Counted from the first letter of the stretch, positions 33,178 to 42,983 are shown. The stretch: DNA of 43,226 nucleotides from Treponema sp. (GCA_012838745.1 DUOS01000069.1:1-43226); one strand, 5' to 3'. The notes: generated from the sequence alone by a model not told the origin. Numbers and translations are program-made.

Positions 33178-34671
33178 TTACTCGCTTCGGTCTCTTACCG
33201 CTGAAACAGCATAATTAAGAGCTTCGTCTAGCATAGCGCGCGGCGGTTCTTTAATAAACTTATTATCCATGAGGGAATTTGTCGTTTCCCGAGCAGAACG
33301 AATATCTGCTGCGGCTGTATCGTGGACTTCCTGCCAACTCAGTGTAATCCGTGCAACACCTTCCTCAATAGCCTTCATAGCCACATCGGCAGCTTCCACG
33401 GCAAATACATCGGTGTCTTCCATCGTTACGATAATATGTTCAGGATCAATACCTTTTTTTCGAGAATAATCAGCAATCGAATGGGCACAAACAATTGCCA
33501 TGCCATCTGTAATTTTGCGACTTCGCACCAAGAGAGCACCTTTTAAGATTCCAGGGAAACATACAGAGTTATTAACTTGATTGGGAAAATCGCCCCTACC
33601 GGTTGCTACAATAAAAGCGCCAGCTTCTTTTGCTTCATGAGGCCAAATCTCAGGAACAGGGTTAGCACACGAAAAGACAATGGCTTTTTCAGCCATCGCC
33701 GCAACCCATTCCTTCTTAACCGTGCCAGGGCCCGGCTTTGAAAGGGCAATGAGCACATCAGCACCTTTAATTGCTTCTTCTATAGTTTTAATTTTCTTTG
33801 GATTTGTTTTTTCGCAAATTTCCCATTTTCGGTAAAACCGAGGATCTTGCTCAATATCTTTTCGTTCACTATGGAGGGCCCCTCGGGAATCACAAACAAT
33901 CATTTTTTCTGGTGATCCACCATCAGCTAATATTAGGCGTGCAATAGTAGTATTAGAAGCTCCCGCGCCGAGCAGTACAATTTTAGCTTCGGAAAGTTTT
34001 TTACCCGCTAGATGGAGTGCATTTAAAAGCCCCGCAAGGGTTACACAGGCGGTACCCTGCGCATCATCGTGCCAAACGGGTATATCACATACCTCGCGCA
34101 ACTCATCGAGAACTCGAAAACAATCTGGCTGACTAATATCTTCCAAGTTTACTGCCCCCACGGAAGGCTGGAGCATACGTACAAATTCTATTATTTTTTC
34201 TGGATCGTTTTGGCCCGCAGGAATACCACGTTGAACCGCTTCATCTTCACGAACGCGTGAATCAACACACAGGGCCATAGAATCTACCCCGCCGAGATAC
34301 TTCATAATCATAGCCTTGCCTTCCATAACGCCAAGGCCACCTGAAGGATTACAATCGCCATCTCCAAGAACACGGGTTGAATTGCTTACTACCGCAACGA
34401 GGTTACCCCGATTAGAAAGGGTAAACGACAAATCATTGTCATCGCGGATACCAGTTGATACCGAAGAAACGCCCGGAGTATACCAGACATTAAACCAATT
34501 AAAACCGTACAAACCACATTTGGGTACTGTCTGCATCTTTCCAGAATAGAATTCATGGGCGAGGAAAGAAAGTTTTTTTAAGAACAGGGTTTTTGCTTGA
34601 GCTTTTTCATCTTCAGTAAAATCAACGGGGAACACGTCCCCTAAATTATTAAGGCTTGTTTCAAGTTTCAT
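33178..34671 (-). CDS. NAD(P)-dependent malic enzyme
   Basis: Oxidative decarboxylation of malate to pyruvate, which would supply pyruvate and reducing power to the branched-chain routes here. It has 497 aa. YTPGVSSVSTGIRDD near residue 63 and the catalytic Tyr in it, GKAMIMKYLGGVDSMALCVDSR near 120 with the catalytic Lys, VNLEDISQPDCFRVLDELRE near 175, the metal-ligand block WHDDAQGTACVTLAGLLNAL near 199-218, and the Rossmann segment KIVLLGAGASNTTIARLIL near 227 are all visible. VFSCANPVPEIWPHEA near 333 is the usual late motif. About 40 residues beyond the common bacterial core are seen at the C-terminus. The gene has no ribosome site and a leaderless-type promoter inside the end of the chemoreceptor gene. 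Confidence 0.92.
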   Translation of the reverse strand: MKLETSLNNLGDVFPVDFTEDEKAQAKTLFLKKLSFLAHEFYSGKMQTVPKCGLYGFNWFNVWYTPGVSSVSTGIRDDNDLSFTLSNRGNLVAVVSNSTRVLGDGDCNPSGGLGVMEGKAMIMKYLGGVDSMALCVDSRVREDEAVQRGIPAGQNDPEKIIEFVRMLQPSVGAVNLEDISQPDCFRVLDELREVCDIPVWHDDAQGTACVTLAGLLNALHLAGKKLSEAKIVLLGAGASNTTIARLILADGGSPEKMIVCDSRGALHSERKDIEQDPRFYRKWEICEKTNPKKIKTIEEAIKGADVLIALSKPGPGTVKKEWVAAMAEKAIVFSCANPVPEIWPHEAKEAGAFIVATGRGDFPNQVNNSVCFPGILKGALLVRSRKITDGMAIVCAHSIADYSRKKGIDPEHIIVTMEDTDVFAVEAADVAMKAIEEGVARITLSWQEVHDTAAADIRSARETTNSLMDNKFIKEPPRAMLDEALNYAVSAVRDRSE

Positions 34672-34678
34672 GCAAGAA

Positions 34679-34707
34679 AAAATACCATAGATACGGGTCT
34701 ACTTCAA
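34679..34707 (-). promoter_or_regulatory. Candidate leaderless promoter of malic enzyme, inside the chemoreceptor 3' end
   Basis: Minus strand: TTGAAG (34707-34702), 17 bp, TATTTT (34684-34679), 7 nt, ATG at 34671. The -35 overlaps the last codons of the upstream gene. There is no Shine-Dalgarno sequence. Confidence 0.45.
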
Positions 34708-36450
34708 CTGCTCAAGATGATTACTGATGTTTTCTCCAGAATGCTTCATAACCTCTGCAATAGTGCGAAACTCCGTCATAACCTCTTTAAGACCCTCGAG
34801 CATGAGAGAAATAGCCGTAATACCTTCAAAAACACGACCCGAAATCATTTCTAGCTCACCCATAGAATCAGCAATAGTTCCCGCTCCATCAGCCATATTT
34901 CCAGAGTTCTTAGTTACATCATTAGTAACGTCCCGTAAGGTATTCATAGTTTGGAGTACCAATCCGGTATCTGTATTGGTTTTATTCAATCCCGACGAAA
35001 ACAGCGTCATGGTATCATGAACCACTCGTATATCTGCTATCATGGTTTCAAATGAATGATCAAGATCCCCACTCGATGCTGCCATGGTAGTAATGTTTTC
35101 TATTATCTCTTCTATTGAGATAGCTATTTCGCGAGAGCTTTCGGAGCTGGCTTCAGCTAACTTGGTAATTTCTTCGGCAACCACGGCAAAACCTTTTCCA
35201 GCATCCCCGGCATGAGCTGCCTCTATAGCCGCGTTAAGTGCAAGCATGTTTGTCTGCTCAGCAATATTTTCAATTACCTCTGCCATACCGTTAATACGAG
35301 AGATACTCTCGCTAATTGTCGTAATTTTATGATATGTCGATACAAATTGTTCGCGGCTTTCGCCCGAAGAAGCAACCAGTTCTTGCACTACAACTTCATC
35401 CCGTTCTGCAGCTCCTGCCATTTTTCCAATGGATGCAATAAGGGCATGAACAGAATCAAGGGAACCGTCTACTACTTCTTTTTGATTTAAAATATCCTTA
35501 TCTAAAAAACCTAATCCAGACGTAACCCGCTGCAGGGCTGTTTTCACCGTTTTAACCTGTTCTTCTAACACCGTCGTTTCACTTCGCATGTTTTCAATAA
35601 AACCGTCTACAACATCGAAAGTAGATGATGCATTGTCTACAGACTCAAGTAACTTGTCTCCTGTTCCACTTGCTTCGGAAGCTTCTTCGCGAATAGATTC
35701 AGAAAACTTTTGAAGCGAAGTAATAAAGCGAGCAAATTTTCCCGTAAGACTTTCAGTTTTTTCAACTTCGTTCTGAGGCACAGCATCTAAACACGAACTG
35801 ATATTGCCAGAAATGAGATTATCAAGCATACAAGCAACCTGTCCGCTATTTTTTGAAACTACCCGAGCATAAAACCATACAACCAGCAAGCCGAGTATCC
35901 AAAGAGCAAGAATTATTCCTCCGGAAACAAAAAATGAAACCCTCCGCCAAGCATGTATACTCTGCGCTAGATCGGGGACCCAGTTAGTTACATCAGCACG
36001 AACTAGGTCTATCTGATCAGAAAAACGAACTACGACACCTATAAAAGAAGGTGAAAAGGCTCCAGGTTCTTGAGCATAGGCATCAAAAACAGCCTGAGTC
36101 CCTGAAAGAATTTCAGTACGATAGGCGCCAATTGACGCAAGAACGTCAATTTTTGAAAGGTTTAGTGTACGTATGTAGGATTGGTTTTCAAAATAATCAA
36201 ACTTCGCATCAATCTCTTCTAAAGCATTTTCAATTGCTACTTTTTGCCGACGCACCGGATGCGTTTGAGTTCTTAGCAGCTCAATTTGCAAACGTGCAAG
36301 CTGCCCGTCTAAGGCAGCAAAGGAATCATAGTCGCGTTGAAGGCGACTTGTGGGAGCCACAACAATGAGAAAAATGCCCGCAGTACAACACAAAAGCAGC
36401 ACAAGAGAAAAAATAAATAAAACCCTTCGGGAAACAATAGTATTCAGCAC
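34699..36450 (-). CDS. Methyl-accepting chemotaxis protein
   Basis: Transmembrane chemoreceptor, 583 aa. TM1 is at about residues 9-30, followed by a helical periplasmic sensor of roughly 145 residues, then TM2 at about 171-193 ([24 protein letters not shown]). A HAMP-like region and methylation helices follow. The signalling tip is [50 protein letters not shown] near 392-440, which contacts CheA/CheW. The sensor has no recognised ligand domain. The start is a GTG with AAAGGA 5 nt upstream; an ATG start in the same place is absent. It is divergent from sbcD. A motile, chemotactic host is implied. Confidence 0.94.
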   Translation of the reverse strand: MLNTIVSRRVLFIFSLVLLLCCTAGIFLIVVAPTSRLQRDYDSFAALDGQLARLQIELLRTQTHPVRRQKVAIENALEEIDAKFDYFENQSYIRTLNLSKIDVLASIGAYRTEILSGTQAVFDAYAQEPGAFSPSFIGVVVRFSDQIDLVRADVTNWVPDLAQSIHAWRRVSFFVSGGIILALWILGLLVVWFYARVVSKNSGQVACMLDNLISGNISSCLDAVPQNEVEKTESLTGKFARFITSLQKFSESIREEASEASGTGDKLLESVDNASSTFDVVDGFIENMRSETTVLEEQVKTVKTALQRVTSGLGFLDKDILNQKEVVDGSLDSVHALIASIGKMAGAAERDEVVVQELVASSGESREQFVSTYHKITTISESISRINGMAEVIENIAEQTNMLALNAAIEAAHAGDAGKGFAVVAEEITKLAEASSESSREIAISIEEIIENITTMAASSGDLDHSFETMIADIRVVHDTMTLFSSGLNKTNTDTGLVLQTMNTLRDVTNDVTKNSGNMADGAGTIADSMGELEMISGRVFEGITAISLMLEGLKEVMTEFRTIAEVMKHSGENISNHLEQLK

Positions 36451-36474
36451 TCAAATCCTTTATTCCGGTAACCC

Positions 36475-36503
36475 TTTACATGTCCGGAAATTATTCTTAC
36501 AGT
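36475..36503 (+). promoter_or_regulatory. Candidate leaderless promoter of sbcD
   Basis: TTTACA (36475-36480, 5 of 6), 17 bp, TACAGT (36498-36503), 7 nt, ATG at 36511. The GTG at 36502 lies inside the -10 box and is rejected as the start. There is no Shine-Dalgarno sequence. Confidence 0.6.
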
Positions 36504-36510
36504 GTATGGT

Positions 36511-37743
36511 ATGAAGATCCTCCATACTGGCGATCTGCACCTAGGAAAGATTCTCCACGAAACCTCGTTACTCGAAGACCAAAAAATGATGTTGGATCGT
36601 CTAATTGAAGAACTATTCCGAGAACCCTATGTTGCCCTTATACTAGCAGGAGACATATACGACAGAACTATACCTCCGGCAGAAGCGGTAGAGCTTTTCA
36701 GCATCTTCCTTGTCCAAGTACGTACCAACTTTCCAGATCTCGTTGTGTTCATTATATCCGGAAACCATGATTCTGCGCGAAGGCTTTCCTTCGTAAACAA
36801 AATACTCGGTCAACAGCATATACATATTATCGGTGATCCAGAAGAATCTTTCACTCCAATTATAACGGTAAAAGACGGTAAACGGCTAGCGTTCTTTTTA
36901 CTGCCCTTTTTATTGCCGGGAAGCCTCGAACCCTTAAACACTTCTGAAGACATAAAAAAGCCCCCAGCAACAACCATCCCCCCTGAACTTGATTTCTCTA
37001 TTGAAGAAAAAGACGAAAAGCTTCTGCGTTCCCAGGCCGATCTTGCCAAAGAGGCATCTGAAAGATTTGATAGCATTCTCTCTCAAGAGGAATATCAGGA
37101 TATTCCTACTATTCTCGTTACTCATCTATTTATGACGGGAGGGGAAGAATCCTCATCGGAACGGGTTTTCATCGGTACGGCAGAACGAGTAGCTACCAAT
37201 CTCTTTTCAAAATTTACCTATGTAGCCCTCGGTCATTTACATAAAAGACAACGGGTACATGATCGCATTTGGTACGCAGGCGCGCCCCTTGCCTATGCCT
37301 TTGATGAAGCGGGAGCCGAAAAAAGCTTTTTACGGGTAACAATAGACACAGAAAAGACCGGTTTCCCCATTACTGTTGAACCGGTACCAGTACATCCACT
37401 GCGACCCGTTGTTAGATTATCGGGATCCTTTGATGATTTTTATACCAGCTCTCAATTTGAAGAACATGCCGGTTCTTATTTAGAAATTACCCTTAATGAC
37501 AAAACACTCGTAGCCAATCCCATGAACTTACTCCGCCCCAAGTTCCCCTTTCTTTTGAGCATACGCCAGGGAATTCCACTAGACTCAGAAAGCGAAGCAA
37601 CCGCAATTAATACAGCTCCAGAAAAAGGAAGCAACCCAATAGAAGATTTTTGTTCGTTTCAACAGCATTTATATGGTTCGATAGACGAACAGAAAAAAGA
37701 ACTGTTTGTACAGCTTCTTGGAGATCTCAAAAATGAAACCTGA
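36511..37743 (+). CDS. sbcD: Exonuclease subunit SbcD (Mre11 family)
   Basis: Calcineurin-like nuclease subunit of SbcCD, acting on hairpins and protein-blocked DNA ends; 410 aa. Metal-binding motifs: MKILHTGDLHLGK at the N-terminus (DxH), ILAGDIYDRTIPP near 47-60 (GDxxD), VFIISGNHDSARRLSF near 78-93 (GNHD), TILVTHLFMTGG near 203 and YVALGHLHKRQRV near 237-249 (GHxH). A C-terminal capping domain follows (EPVPVHPLRPVVRLSGSFDDF). The ATG at 36511 fits the promoter. The end overlaps sbcC by 11 nt. It is first in sbcD-sbcC-pncB. Confidence 0.95.
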   Translation: MKILHTGDLHLGKILHETSLLEDQKMMLDRLIEELFREPYVALILAGDIYDRTIPPAEAVELFSIFLVQVRTNFPDLVVFIISGNHDSARRLSFVNKILGQQHIHIIGDPEESFTPIITVKDGKRLAFFLLPFLLPGSLEPLNTSEDIKKPPATTIPPELDFSIEEKDEKLLRSQADLAKEASERFDSILSQEEYQDIPTILVTHLFMTGGEESSSERVFIGTAERVATNLFSKFTYVALGHLHKRQRVHDRIWYAGAPLAYAFDEAGAEKSFLRVTIDTEKTGFPITVEPVPVHPLRPVVRLSGSFDDFYTSSQFEEHAGSYLEITLNDKTLVANPMNLLRPKFPFLLSIRQGIPLDSESEATAINTAPEKGSNPIEDFCSFQQHLYGSIDEQKKELFVQLLGDLKNET

Positions 37744-40700
37744 AAAAATCACACTAAAGAATTTTGGTCCCTTTAATGGTACCCATATAGTAGATTTTAC
37801 TACACTCGGAGATATTTTTTTAATATATGGAAAAACTGGCGCTGGGAAAACGTCGATATTTGATGCCATCGCCTATGCCCTGTATGGTAACATTCCCGGA
37901 GGCAGAAAAGGCCTCATAAAAGAAATGCGTAGCCACTTTGCCGATGAAACCGAAGAAAGTGCCGTTGAGCTTATTTTTTCTCTTGCTAACAAACGGTACC
38001 GCATACGACGAGCCTTACCCACAGAACGAACAAATAAGAAAACAGGAAAAATAACTGACGTACCCGAAACATTAACCTTAGAAAAAGATGCTGCTGGAAT
38101 CTGGAAAGACTACGGCAACGCAAATAAGAGTGAAGTCAAAGAAGCTATTTTAAATCTTATTGGTCTTTCCCTTGATGAGTTCTCACGTATAGTTCTTCTT
38201 CCCCAAGGCGAGTTTGCACAATTTCTTAAGCAAACCTCATCAGCACGCAAACAAGTTCTTGCAAAACTTTTTCCCATGGAACGATATACCCAGGTTATTG
38301 CATCTGCTCGCGATCTAGCGTGGGAAGCAGAAGCCCGCCTAAAAGTAAAAGAAACCTCTATAAATGAATTGCAAGCTCGGTATGATCCCAGCTTGTACGA
38401 TGAATCTCTTTTAACAATTTCAACTGGTATCCAAGAAGGTCGCACTCAGCGGCAGCATTTTTTAGACTTGTATTCAAAACAGTCTCGAATATGCGAGCAA
38501 GCTAAAGTTGTAACGGAAAAGGCAACAGCGCTTATACAAGCAAAAAAAGATCACGAAAACTACGCAGCAGATAAGGAAAAAATAGCAACTAAGGAAGAAA
38601 CACTTGTATTAGCGAAAAAAGCAGCACCTCTCCTATTTCGCATTGAACAACGAAACGATTTAATGAGCCAACAAGAAGCCGGAGCATTAGAACTTCAAAA
38701 AACAACAGAACGCCAGGAAGAAGCCGAAACAGCTCTTACCGAACTAAAAGAAAAACAAGCCACTATTGCTTTGTGCAAAACTGAAAAAGAAACACTCTTG
38801 CTTCAACAACAAAACCTCAGCATAGCTGTTGGTATTGCAAAAGCCATACTCAAAGAAACTGAAAAACTTACTGAAACCAAAAAGTCATTAAAAACCTTAC
38901 GCGAAACTATTGCAGATAAAACCCGTGAAAGCACTGTTCTTAATACTAAACTAGAAGAACTCACGGAACCAATTTCTCACCTAGAAGAACGTACAGAAAA
39001 AAAAGAAACCATAGAAAAAAAACTACACTACGCTCGCCAACTTCAAGACCTTTCAGCTGAATTTTCTCGCCAAACCTTAGCCGTTACCGCACACAGCGGT
39101 GCCGCCGAAAAAACAGCAACACGGCTCAACCAAGCTACTACCGATCTTTCAATTGCACGGGCCGAGCTTCAAGATAGTATTGCTGAACGCGAACGGAATC
39201 GCATGGAACACCTTGCCGCGACGATAGCAGAATCACTCACTCCCGGAACTCCTTGCCCCGTGTGCGGCTCAGCTGAACACCCTCAACCCGCGCTTCGAGC
39301 TACAGACGCTTTTGATACGGCGGACCGCATCGAGGCAAAAGAGCGGCAATGCCAAAAGCTCGAAACCAGCATTGAGATAATCAAAGAAGAAATAACTACG
39401 CAAAAAGCAAATTTAAACACTGCAAAAGAAAGAGAATACGAAACAAGAGAAAAAATTGCGGTTCTTATGTCGCTACAAGAAAAATCCACAGAGTTAGAAC
39501 CTCCCACCCCCAGTGAGGCTGCAGAATATCTCAAAAACGCATCCCAAGAAATGCAGGAAGCGGTAAACGCCCTCACTCAATCCCAAAAAGCACTCCGAGA
39601 AGCAGAAATAATACGTAAACGCAGGGCGACCTTCTCCGGTGAATCCGAAAAAACTACCCAAGAACTTGAAGCTATATCCCAAACCCTAGCCGAATTAAAA
39701 ACAACTATTGCCATTAATACCACTCGATATAAAGAAACATTCCAGCAAGACAGCATCCCAGATCCTGCCTTCGCAGAAGAAGCTCTTGAAATATGTAAGA
39801 GCCGTCTTCTTGAGTTAGACGGTAAAATCCGCGTCTTTGAGGCACGTTTTGAGGCTGCAAAAATAAACAGTGCAAAACTTTCTGAGCGGAAAAAACAACT
39901 AGAACAGGCGAGTAACTCCCTCAAGACACAAACAGAGATAGTCCTCGCAGAGCTTTCCGAAAGCTGCATAAAAAGCGGATTTTCCGATGCCATAGCTGTT
40001 ACCAACGCCGCGCGAGAAACATTCGAAATTGAACGTCTTGAAAAAGAAATAGCAGAATGGAAAAAGGGCTATGAAAACACAAAGACAGAGGCAGCTCGCC
40101 TTAGCGAGGAAATAACCGCATGGAAGGGCCCAGATCTTAAAACCGCAGAACAAGAACTAAACGTTCTTGCAACGAAACTTTCACAAGTAGAAGCACTATT
40201 AGAAGAAAAGAACAAAGAACTCTCATCCCTAGAATCGCTAAATAACCAGTGGATTACCCTCGAAAAAGAGCGAGAAAAGCAATCAAAAGATGCAGGAGTC
40301 TTAGTCGCACTTTCCCAAGACCTCACCGGAGTAAATTCAGAAAAGCTCAGTTTTGATGCCTGGATACTCGGTACCTACCTCGAAGAAATTACGGCTTATG
40401 CCAATACCCGCCTTGAGCGGATAAGCGACGGGCGCTATCGAATACAGGTAAATAATAGCTACAAAAAAGGAAACAACCTTACTGGCTTAGACCTTGAAAT
40501 TCTTGATGCCTACACGGGTAAGACACGCCCCACGGGAACCCTTTCCGGTGGAGAAACCTTTATGGCGTCTATCAGCCTTGCCCTCGGCCTTGCTGATTCT
40601 ATACAAGCTCGCTCCGGAGGCATACAGCTCGACGCAGTTTTTATAGACGAGGGCTTTGGCTCTCTTGATGAAACAACCCTCGAAAAAGCGATAGGTATTC

Positions 40701-40834
40701 TCGATGAAATACGAGGGCACCGTATGGTTGGAATTATCTCCCATGTACCCGAACTTCGTTCCCGCATTCCCAGCCGCATTGAAATAACCAAGACACAAAC
40801 CGGCTCAACGATTTCCCAAGGAGAAATAGTATGA
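37733..40834 (+). CDS. sbcC: Exonuclease subunit SbcC (Rad50 family SMC-like ATPase)
   Basis: ATPase and long coiled-coil partner of SbcD; 1033 aa. Walker A is IYGKTGAGKTSIFDAIAYALYG near residues 34-55. Two long coiled coils (about 180-490 and 530-850, rich in Glu, Lys and Gln) flank the zinc hook CPVCGSAEH near 507-515. The signature motif is TGTLSGGETFMASISLALGLAD near 938-959 and Walker B is LDAVFIDEGFGSLDE near 972-986. I take the ATG at 37733, with GGAG about 8 nt before it, rather than the longer reading from 37706 that adds nine residues of shifted sbcD sequence. It overlaps sbcD by 11 nt and pncB by 4 nt. Confidence 0.96.
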   Translation: MKPEKITLKNFGPFNGTHIVDFTTLGDIFLIYGKTGAGKTSIFDAIAYALYGNIPGGRKGLIKEMRSHFADETEESAVELIFSLANKRYRIRRALPTERTNKKTGKITDVPETLTLEKDAAGIWKDYGNANKSEVKEAILNLIGLSLDEFSRIVLLPQGEFAQFLKQTSSARKQVLAKLFPMERYTQVIASARDLAWEAEARLKVKETSINELQARYDPSLYDESLLTISTGIQEGRTQRQHFLDLYSKQSRICEQAKVVTEKATALIQAKKDHENYAADKEKIATKEETLVLAKKAAPLLFRIEQRNDLMSQQEAGALELQKTTERQEEAETALTELKEKQATIALCKTEKETLLLQQQNLSIAVGIAKAILKETEKLTETKKSLKTLRETIADKTRESTVLNTKLEELTEPISHLEERTEKKETIEKKLHYARQLQDLSAEFSRQTLAVTAHSGAAEKTATRLNQATTDLSIARAELQDSIAERERNRMEHLAATIAESLTPGTPCPVCGSAEHPQPALRATDAFDTADRIEAKERQCQKLETSIEIIKEEITTQKANLNTAKEREYETREKIAVLMSLQEKSTELEPPTPSEAAEYLKNASQEMQEAVNALTQSQKALREAEIIRKRRATFSGESEKTTQELEAISQTLAELKTTIAINTTRYKETFQQDSIPDPAFAEEALEICKSRLLELDGKIRVFEARFEAAKINSAKLSERKKQLEQASNSLKTQTEIVLAELSESCIKSGFSDAIAVTNAARETFEIERLEKEIAEWKKGYENTKTEAARLSEEITAWKGPDLKTAEQELNVLATKLSQVEALLEEKNKELSSLESLNNQWITLEKEREKQSKDAGVLVALSQDLTGVNSEKLSFDAWILGTYLEEITAYANTRLERISDGRYRIQVNNSYKKGNNLTGLDLEILDAYTGKTRPTGTLSGGETFMASISLALGLADSIQARSGGIQLDAVFIDEGFGSLDETTLEKAIGILDEIRGHRMVGIISHVPELRSRIPSRIEITKTQTGSTISQGEIV

Positions 40835-42249
40835 TACAAAGTGCGCTTTTTACCGATTTTTATGAATTAACCATGGCCCAGGGGTACTGGAAATTGCACA
40901 TGAATAGAGCCACGGTCTTTGACATGTTTTTCCGCAAACAGCCTTTTGCAGGCGGTTTTTCTATTTTTGCCGGCCTTGAGCCCCTCCTCGACACCATCAC
41001 TAACTTTAGATTTTCAAAAGAAGACATTGCCTGGCTTACGTCCCTTAACAGATTTGAACCGGGGTTTTTAAACTATCTTGCAGAGTTCCAGTTCACCGGA
41101 GATATTTGGGCAATGGACGAAGGGACGGTAGTATTCCCAGACGAACCACTCCTGCGCGTACACGCTACCGCTATAGAAGCATCCATTATTGAAGGCCTAA
41201 TCCTAAATACGTTGAACTTTCAAAGCCTCATCGCAACAAAAACTGCTCGTATCTGGCTTGCCTCGGGAAAGGCCCCGCTTATGGAATTTGGGCTTCGCCG
41301 AGCTCAGGGAGAAAATGGTGCAATGAGTGCAAGCCGCGCCTCCTTTATCGGTGGAGCGAGCGGAACAAGCAATACGCTCGCGGGTAAAGATTATGGGATT
41401 CCCGTTCTCGGCACCATGGCACACGCGTGGGTTATGAGCTTTGAAACAGAAGAAGAGGCTTTTCGTGCATACGCAGAAATGTTCCCCGATGCCTCCGTTT
41501 TTCTCATAGATACCTACAACTCTCTCGAATCTGGATTACCCGCAGCAATCACCGTTGGCAAAGAACTCGCAGCAAAGGGAAAAAACTTTGGCATCCGCCT
41601 TGATTCTGGAGACATCCAATACCTTAGCGAAGAAGTACGAAAAAAACTTGATGCCGCCGGCCTACCCGATGCAACGATAACCGCATCAAATGAACTTAAC
41701 GAAGAAATTATTGATTCCCTCCTGCGCCACGAAGCACCAATTGATTCTTGGGGAATTGGAACCCACATGGTAACTGGAGGAAACGAAGCATCCTTTACTG
41801 GAGTGTATAAATTATCTGCGCGTACCGATGAGGAAGGCGATCTGTTACCCACCATGAAACTCACAGACAATCCAGAGAAAATGACAAATCCTGGAATAAA
41901 ACAAGTGTGGCGCCTGTTTCACGAAGATGGAACCGCAAAGGCAGACGTAATTTCACCTGAAGATGAACCGGTTTTAGCAGGGAAAGAATCTCGTTTTTAT
42001 CACCCCACCAACGAAATTCAAAGTTTTGTGTTTACACCCGCTCGCTGTGTTCCTCTGTTATCAAAAAAAATGGCAGCCGGAAAGCGGATTGCGCCCCCTG
42101 AATCGCTGCAAACTATTCAAGAGCGGGTACAAACGGGGCTTCGTCAATTTGACCGCACCTATCACCGTCTTCTTAATCCGCATTTATACAAAGTTTCCTT
42201 AACTAAAAAGCTCAGGCAGCTTAAATTTGATTTTCTACAAATTCATTGA
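40831..42249 (+). CDS. pncB: Nicotinate phosphoribosyltransferase
   Basis: NAD salvage enzyme joining nicotinate and PRPP; 472 aa. Motifs: ALFTDFYELTMAQGYWKLH near residue 5, FDMFFRKQPFAGGFSIFAGLEPLL near 30, EFGLRRAQGENGAMSASRASFIGGASGTSNTLAGKDYGIPVLGTMAHAWVMSFETE near 150-206 with the active-site His region, and NFGIRLDSGDIQYLSEEVRKKLD near 253. This is the longer Gram-positive/eukaryote-like NAPRT class, not the 400-aa enteric PncB. The ATG shares ATGA with the sbcC stop and has GGAG 8 nt upstream, so a DNA repair nuclease and an NAD enzyme are coupled. It ends 7 nt from the convergent TtcA-like gene. Confidence 0.94.
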   Translation: MIQSALFTDFYELTMAQGYWKLHMNRATVFDMFFRKQPFAGGFSIFAGLEPLLDTITNFRFSKEDIAWLTSLNRFEPGFLNYLAEFQFTGDIWAMDEGTVVFPDEPLLRVHATAIEASIIEGLILNTLNFQSLIATKTARIWLASGKAPLMEFGLRRAQGENGAMSASRASFIGGASGTSNTLAGKDYGIPVLGTMAHAWVMSFETEEEAFRAYAEMFPDASVFLIDTYNSLESGLPAAITVGKELAAKGKNFGIRLDSGDIQYLSEEVRKKLDAAGLPDATITASNELNEEIIDSLLRHEAPIDSWGIGTHMVTGGNEASFTGVYKLSARTDEEGDLLPTMKLTDNPEKMTNPGIKQVWRLFHEDGTAKADVISPEDEPVLAGKESRFYHPTNEIQSFVFTPARCVPLLSKKMAAGKRIAPPESLQTIQERVQTGLRQFDRTYHRLLNPHLYKVSLTKKLRQLKFDFLQIH

Positions 42250-42256
42250 TTATGGG

Positions 42257-42970
42257 TTATTTCGGCAAATAATCAAGTTTGACATGGGAAAGCGCATCAA
42301 AAAGTTTTCTCTTTTCTGCATACCGCCCATCGGTGAGCGCTTCGAGTTTTCTACGCGCATTCTTACGACCAGAATTATCTTGATAGGCGCAGGTACAGGT
42401 TGAGTTGATGTAGCCGCTTGCCTCGGCATGGCGCACTATCATGGGGATATCAGCCAAGCATAGCGGGCGTATTAGGGTAACGGGATATTTTTCGTACGCC
42501 AAACTTGGCGGCATCGTTGAAAGTACGCCCTTAACTAAGGCGTTCATAAGCAGGGTTTCGAGAATGTCATCCAAATGATGGCCAAGGGCTATTTTATTGT
42601 ACCCTTCCCGAACCGCAAAGCTATTTATCTCCGTACGCCGCTGGGTAGAACACCACCAACAATTCATGCGTTGCCCCGCTTTAATCCTCCCCAGCACCGC
42701 AACCTTTTTCGTGATCAAGGGAACCTTCCATTGTTCAAACCGGCTCAAAAGCTCATCGTTGAGGGGAGAGCTCATTTCGCTGGCAATATGCATAGCAGTC
42801 ACAGAAAACTGAGGGCCGCTACGCCGGAGCATTCGTAATGCAAAATATTCTATCAGGGCGGTAGAATCTTTCCCACCAGAAGCTCCAACGAGAATTCGGT
42901 CTCCGTCTTCTATAAGAGAAAAACGCGTTACCGCATGATCGATTACGCGAAAGAGTTTTGGATTTGCCAT
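42257..42970 (-). CDS. TtcA-like tRNA 2-thiolation enzyme (PP-loop ATPase)
   Basis: Adenylating PP-loop protein of 237 aa, probably thiolating a tRNA base (s2C32 if a true TtcA). The PP-loop is ILVGASGGKDSTALIEYFALRML near residues 26-48. Cys-x-x-Cys pairs are in MNCWWCSTQRR near 106-116 and, with one Cys more, STCTCAYQDNSGRKNARRKLE near 198-218. These would hold the Fe-S cluster. IALGHHLDDILETLLMNALVKG near 132-153 is the typical TtcA/TilS-family block. I set the start at MANPKLF (42970). A frame open to 43132 translates the antisense of the riboswitch and has no family resemblance. A TAGAAT box 7 nt upstream suggests another leaderless gene. It is slightly shorter than E. coli TtcA. Confidence 0.85.
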   Translation of the reverse strand: MANPKLFRVIDHAVTRFSLIEDGDRILVGASGGKDSTALIEYFALRMLRRSGPQFSVTAMHIASEMSSPLNDELLSRFEQWKVPLITKKVAVLGRIKAGQRMNCWWCSTQRRTEINSFAVREGYNKIALGHHLDDILETLLMNALVKGVLSTMPPSLAYEKYPVTLIRPLCLADIPMIVRHAEASGYINSTCTCAYQDNSGRKNARRKLEALTDGRYAEKRKLFDALSHVKLDYLPK

Positions 42971-42977
42971 GAACGGT

Positions 42978-42983
42978 ATTCTA
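42978..42983 (-). promoter_or_regulatory. -10 box of a candidate leaderless promoter for the TtcA-like gene
   Basis: Minus strand TAGAAT ends 7 nt before the ATG at 42970, and no ribosome site is present. No good -35 is visible at 16-18 bp, so it is weaker than the other examples. Confidence 0.35.
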
